From the IMG/VR virus record IMGVR_UViG_3300042470_001131, positions 1 through 22,477 of that record: a stretch of DNA of 22,477 nt; one strand, written 5' to 3'. Both the position numbers and the translations under genes were made by a program. This document shows positions 19,307 to 22,477 of the stretch, piece after piece (the first letter of the stretch is position 1; each line of letters begins with the position of its first letter). The stretch is from a virus. Under the pieces are notes generated by a model that was given only the letters and a program-made list of their open reading frames with translations, searched no databases and had not been told where the DNA came from.

Positions 19307-22300
19307 TCAGGGCGTGGGCGTGACGTCGACGATCTGCATCGACTCACCGTCGCGCGTGACGCGCTCCCACAGGCGCTGGACTTTGTTGGTGGCGACTGCC
19401 GTTACCCGCGCTTCGGCGCGCAGGCCCTGCACCTCAGCCCGCAGGGCGCGGATTTCAGCGGCCAGCAGCTCTTCGCGCCGCTGCCCGTTGCCGAGCATCG
19501 CGGTGGTGTCGGCGGCGGACCAGTAGCGAGCGGGGCCCGTGGCCTCGAGCTCGGGGCCGCGCTCGCCGACGATGCGAAGGCCGCCGGAGTGCAGGCCGCC
19601 TGCGGCGAACTGGGGGATGCCGCCGAGGTTGCGGATTTGTTGGCGTAGGGCTTCGAGGTCGGTCTGCGCTGCCTTGACGGATTCCAGATACCGCAGGACG
19701 GCATTGGCGGCCTCGCTGGCGGGGCCTGTCAGAGCGACAAAGCTGCTCTTCAGGTTGCCTTGCGCAACCTGGTCGGGCGTTGCCAGATTGAAGCTGAGCG
19801 GGCTGCCGACAGGGCCCAGTTGCTGCGCATTGATCAGGCGCACCGCCTCTGCAAAGTTTCCAGCATCTGCGGCGCGTTGAATTTGCTCTTCGCGCTGATA
19901 CAGGTCGCCAAAATAGCTTCCGAATCTGTCTTTTGTGGCGTTCTTGACATTCCAGAAATCCGGCTGCCCTTGATCCATCCGCACAGCAGTGAAATAGGGA
20001 TCAAACGACTTGAGGAACGTCTGAACAAATTGCTGCTCAGCTACTGCATAGGGCTGTGAATATGCCGAGGTCAGCTTGTTGAAATTGGAAAGCGCTGCTT
20101 GGCCTTCGTTTTGCCGAATTGCGATTTCCTGCTGCACGCGCTGCGCTTCGTTGGCGGCGGTGAGCGCGTTGGTCAGGCTCTGGATGCTTCCGTTCAGCGT
20201 GCTGAGCCGCGTGCTGTTGACCACTGTCTCGGTCACCAGCTTGCGTAGCTCGGCCACCTGCTTTTCCGATTCGGCCGCGGTGGCTTCGGTGTAATCCCCG
20301 ACTTGGATCGTGTTCGTGTTCAGCGCCCCATAAGCGCCGGTGTTGTTGGCGACTTGGCGCAGGGCTTCGGCCTGCTGGGCTTGCCAGCTCTGCGTGGCGG
20401 GCAGGCCCTCGAGCTCGCTGGCCACGCGGGCGCGCAGCACGCGGGCTTCGGCGCTGCTGCGGGCGGTGGCGGTGGCGGCGTCCAGGTAGGCCTGGGCGGC
20501 GCCGGTGATCTGGCCGCTGGCCTCGACATCGCCGGCCTGGGCGCGGGCCAGGGTGCTGGCGTAGATGCTGCGGGCGCTGCCGCCGGCCGCGCCGCCGCGC
20601 AGGGTGGTCACGAAGGCGGCGATGCCCTGGCCGGCCTGGGCCAGGGCCTGCAGGCGCTGGGCGCTGGCCTCGGCCGCCAGCACAAAGCGGGCGAAGGCGC
20701 GGTTGAGCGGGTCGAGCGTGGCCAGCTGGCGGGCCTGCAGCTCTGCGGTGCGGCCCTGGGCTTGCAGCAGCCGGTCTTCCAGCGTGATGCGCTCGCTGAT
20801 GACCTGTTGCGCGATGCTCAGGCGTTGGCTTTCGGCCTGGGCCAGCTCACCCTGCAGCGCGCTGATTTGCTGCTGCAGCTCTTGCGCGGCGGCCTGGGCG
20901 GTCTGGCGCAGTTGCTCGAAGCGGGCTTGCTCGTCTTGCAACGCGATGATGCGGTCATAGAGCGCCCGGTTGCTCTCGTGGATCGCTTCGCGCTCGCGGC
21001 GGCGCAGCTCTGCGGTGTCGCCCTGCAGCTGCAGCAGGCGCTCTTCGAGCTGCGCGCGCTCGGCCATGACGCGCTCGTACAGCTGGCGCAGGCTGCTGGC
21101 GGTCATGCCGGCGCCGCCGGCCAGGCGGGCCATTTCGTCGGCCACGCTGCCCAGTTCCTGGGCCAGCCGCTGCTGGATCTGCTCTTCGGTCAGACCCATG
21201 AAGCTGATCTTGATCTGCCGGTTGAAGCCGTTGACGGCATCGGCGGCTAGGCCCATGTCGCGGGCCATCTGCATGGTGCTGTCGCGCAGCGTGGTCAGGC
21301 TGGTGTCGAGGAAGGCTTCGAGCTCGGGCTGCACCCCTTGGCGCGTGGTCTTGTCGCTGCGAAACAGGCCGCCTTTGTAGAAGTTGTACTGGCTGCCATC
21401 GAAGCCGCTGCCGGTGAGGAAGCCCTCGATGCCGGTGTCCTTGAGCTTGCGGCCGAACAGGGGCTGCCACAGCGCGGCCAGCGCGCCTGCGGCGGCCAGC
21501 CAGGGCAGCGCGGTGGCAAACGCTGCCCCGGCGCCCATGGCGCCGCCAGCGCCCGCGGTGGTGGGCCCGGCCAGGCCGGCGGCCAGCGATGCGCCCTGCA
21601 TGCCGCTGCCGAACAGGCCCAGGCTGGTGCTGCCGATGGCGTTGCCGAAGCCGCCGATCAACCCGCCCAGGCTGCTGGCGGCTGAGCCGCTGACGGCGCC
21701 GACCAGGCTGCTGATGCTGTTGACCCCGCTGAGGATGGACAAGCCCCCGGCCGCGCCGCCCGTGCTCGCGGCAGCCGTGCCGGCCAAGCCCAGGCTGCCC
21801 ACGATGACGCGGGCCACGGGGTCGACGATGGCCTTGATGATGGGCTGCAGCACCAGGGTGCTGAAGTAGCGCTTCAGCGCATCGCCTGCGCTCTTGCCGC
21901 CTGACATCAGCGCGTCGGCCAGCGATTGGCCCACCTGGTCGACGGTGCGTTCCCACTGCGCGGCCGCGTCCTTGGCCGCCTGGTCGTTGGCCTGGCGCAC
22001 GCGCTGGTCGCCCAGGGCGCCGAGCAGCTTTTCGCGGGCCTGGATCTCGCGCTCGATGGCGTTGTAGCCCTCGGTGCCCGCGCGGTACATGGCCTGCTGC
22101 TCGCGCAGGCGGGCGATGGTGACCAGCTCGATGGCTTCGGCCAGGCTGATGGCCTGGGCGGCGGCCAGGGCGCTGGCCTTGGCGTCGAGCTCGAGGTCTG
22201 CGGTGCGGGCCTGGATGGACTCGAGGTTGCGGCGGGCGGCTTCGGTCTGGTCGTCGAGGTACTTCTGGACGGCGGCGGCGTCCTGGATCTGGGCCTGGGT

Positions 22301-22477
22301 GATCTGGTCTTGCAGGGTCAGCAGGTAGTCGCGGTAGGCCTCGCGCTGGCGCAGGTACTCGCGGGTCGCTTCTTCTTCGGCCTCGTACTCGCGCACCAGG
22401 GCGGCCAGGGCGATGTCGGCCTGCAGCTGCAGCTCGCGCTGGTGGGCGGCTTCGGCGGCCAGCTCGGCGGCGTCGTA
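19307..22477 (-). CDS. Tail tape-measure protein, 5' end cut by the window
   Basis: The frame stays open to the last base, so the N-terminus is missing; at least 1056 residues are visible. The right part (N-terminal side) is a long coiled coil (EYEAEEEATREYLRQREAYRDYLLTLQDQITQAQ). A hydrophobic glycine/alanine-rich membrane-like part follows (LSILSGVNSISSLVGAVSGS and GASLAAGLAGPTTAGAGG). The rest is further coiled coil, ending with FAAGGLHSGGLRIVGERGPELEA and a basic C-terminus, all typical of siphophage tape measures, which set tail length and help DNA entry. The low-complexity GC-rich middle gives a long frame on the opposite strand. Confidence 0.92.
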   Translation of the reverse strand, partial: YDAAELAAEAAHQRELQLQADIALAALVREYEAEEEATREYLRQREAYRDYLLTLQDQITQAQIQDAAAVQKYLDDQTEAARRNLESIQARTADLELDAKASALAAAQAISLAEAIELVTIARLREQQAMYRAGTEGYNAIEREIQAREKLLGALGDQRVRQANDQAAKDAAAQWERTVDQVGQSLADALMSGGKSAGDALKRYFSTLVLQPIIKAIVDPVARVIVGSLGLAGTAAASTGGAAGGLSILSGVNSISSLVGAVSGSAASSLGGLIGGFGNAIGSTSLGLFGSGMQGASLAAGLAGPTTAGAGGAMGAGAAFATALPWLAAAGALAALWQPLFGRKLKDTGIEGFLTGSGFDGSQYNFYKGGLFRSDKTTRQGVQPELEAFLDTSLTTLRDSTMQMARDMGLAADAVNGFNRQIKISFMGLTEEQIQQRLAQELGSVADEMARLAGGAGMTASSLRQLYERVMAERAQLEERLLQLQGDTAELRRREREAIHESNRALYDRIIALQDEQARFEQLRQTAQAAAQELQQQISALQGELAQAESQRLSIAQQVISERITLEDRLLQAQGRTAELQARQLATLDPLNRAFARFVLAAEASAQRLQALAQAGQGIAAFVTTLRGGAAGGSARSIYASTLARAQAGDVEASGQITGAAQAYLDAATATARSSAEARVLRARVASELEGLPATQSWQAQQAEALRQVANNTGAYGALNTNTIQVGDYTEATAAESEKQVAELRKLVTETVVNSTRLSTLNGSIQSLTNALTAANEAQRVQQEIAIRQNEGQAALSNFNKLTSAYSQPYAVAEQQFVQTFLKSFDPYFTAVRMDQGQPDFWNVKNATKDRFGSYFGDLYQREEQIQRAADAGNFAEAVRLINAQQLGPVGSPLSFNLATPDQVAQGNLKSSFVALTGPASEAANAVLRYLESVKAAQTDLEALRQQIRNLGGIPQFAAGGLHSGGLRIVGERGPELEATGPARYWSAADTTAMLGNGQRREELLAAEIRALRAEVQGLRAEARVTAVATNKVQRLWERVTRDGESMQIVDVTPTP

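Noticed and set aside
20303-21250. 315-aa plus-strand frame opposite the tape-measure gene
   Set aside because: Alanine, leucine and glycine-rich complement of coiled-coil codons; no independent evidence.

Overview
The window is about 22.5 kb of very GC-rich DNA (codon third positions mostly G/C) from a temperate tailed phage of a betaproteobacterium, most likely Burkholderiales. The phage identification rests on a primase-helicase, a Cro-like regulator with a divergent repressor, excisionase and integrase, a tRNA-Ser attachment site, a lysis cassette, tail fibres and a tape-measure protein. The host guess rests on base composition and on a dispersed GGCTTCGACAGGCTCAGCCC-type repeat that is very common in that group.

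Layout, left to right. (1) 69-5111, minus strand: the leftward operon, starting with a YdaS/Cro-like regulator and continuing through small proteins to a PrimPol-VapE replication protein and a probable structural gene. A block of GTTGGAC repeats and a 19-bp inverted repeat lies just past the replication gene. (2) 5112-5183: the switch region, with a leftward promoter and a dyad operator, facing a short rightward repressor gene (5184-5636). (3) 5877-11044, plus strand: a tightly coupled operon of thirteen genes, opened by a clear sigma-70 promoter. It contains small hypothetical proteins, a DEDDh exonuclease, a degenerate HNH protein, a DUF551 protein, excisionase and integrase. (4) 11077-11136: the 3' 60 nt of a tRNA-Ser (anticodon CGA), which is the attachment core. 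(5) 11248-13415, minus strand: lysis genes (Rz with nested Rz1, M15 endolysin, holin, coiled-coil membrane protein). (6) 13497-16717, minus strand: a complete diversity-generating retroelement (DGR). (7) 16794-22477, minus strand: tail genes, ending in a tape-measure gene cut by the window edge.

The main finding is the DGR. It has a C-type-lectin/FGE-like target protein with a C-terminal variable repeat (VR, 15660-15779), an Avd accessory gene, a template repeat (TR, 15073-15192) and a DGR-type reverse transcriptase, in the same order as Bordetella phage BPP-1. The 120-bp TR and VR differ at 15 positions, and 13 of these fall on TR adenines, the hallmark of adenine-directed mutagenic retrohoming. 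The system very probably diversifies the tail receptor-binding tip.

The attachment core lies inside the window with phage genes on both sides: integrase to the left, lysis genes to the right. An integrated prophage would end there. The window therefore looks like attP of a free or circular phage genome, a virion-derived contig, or a junction of tandem prophages.
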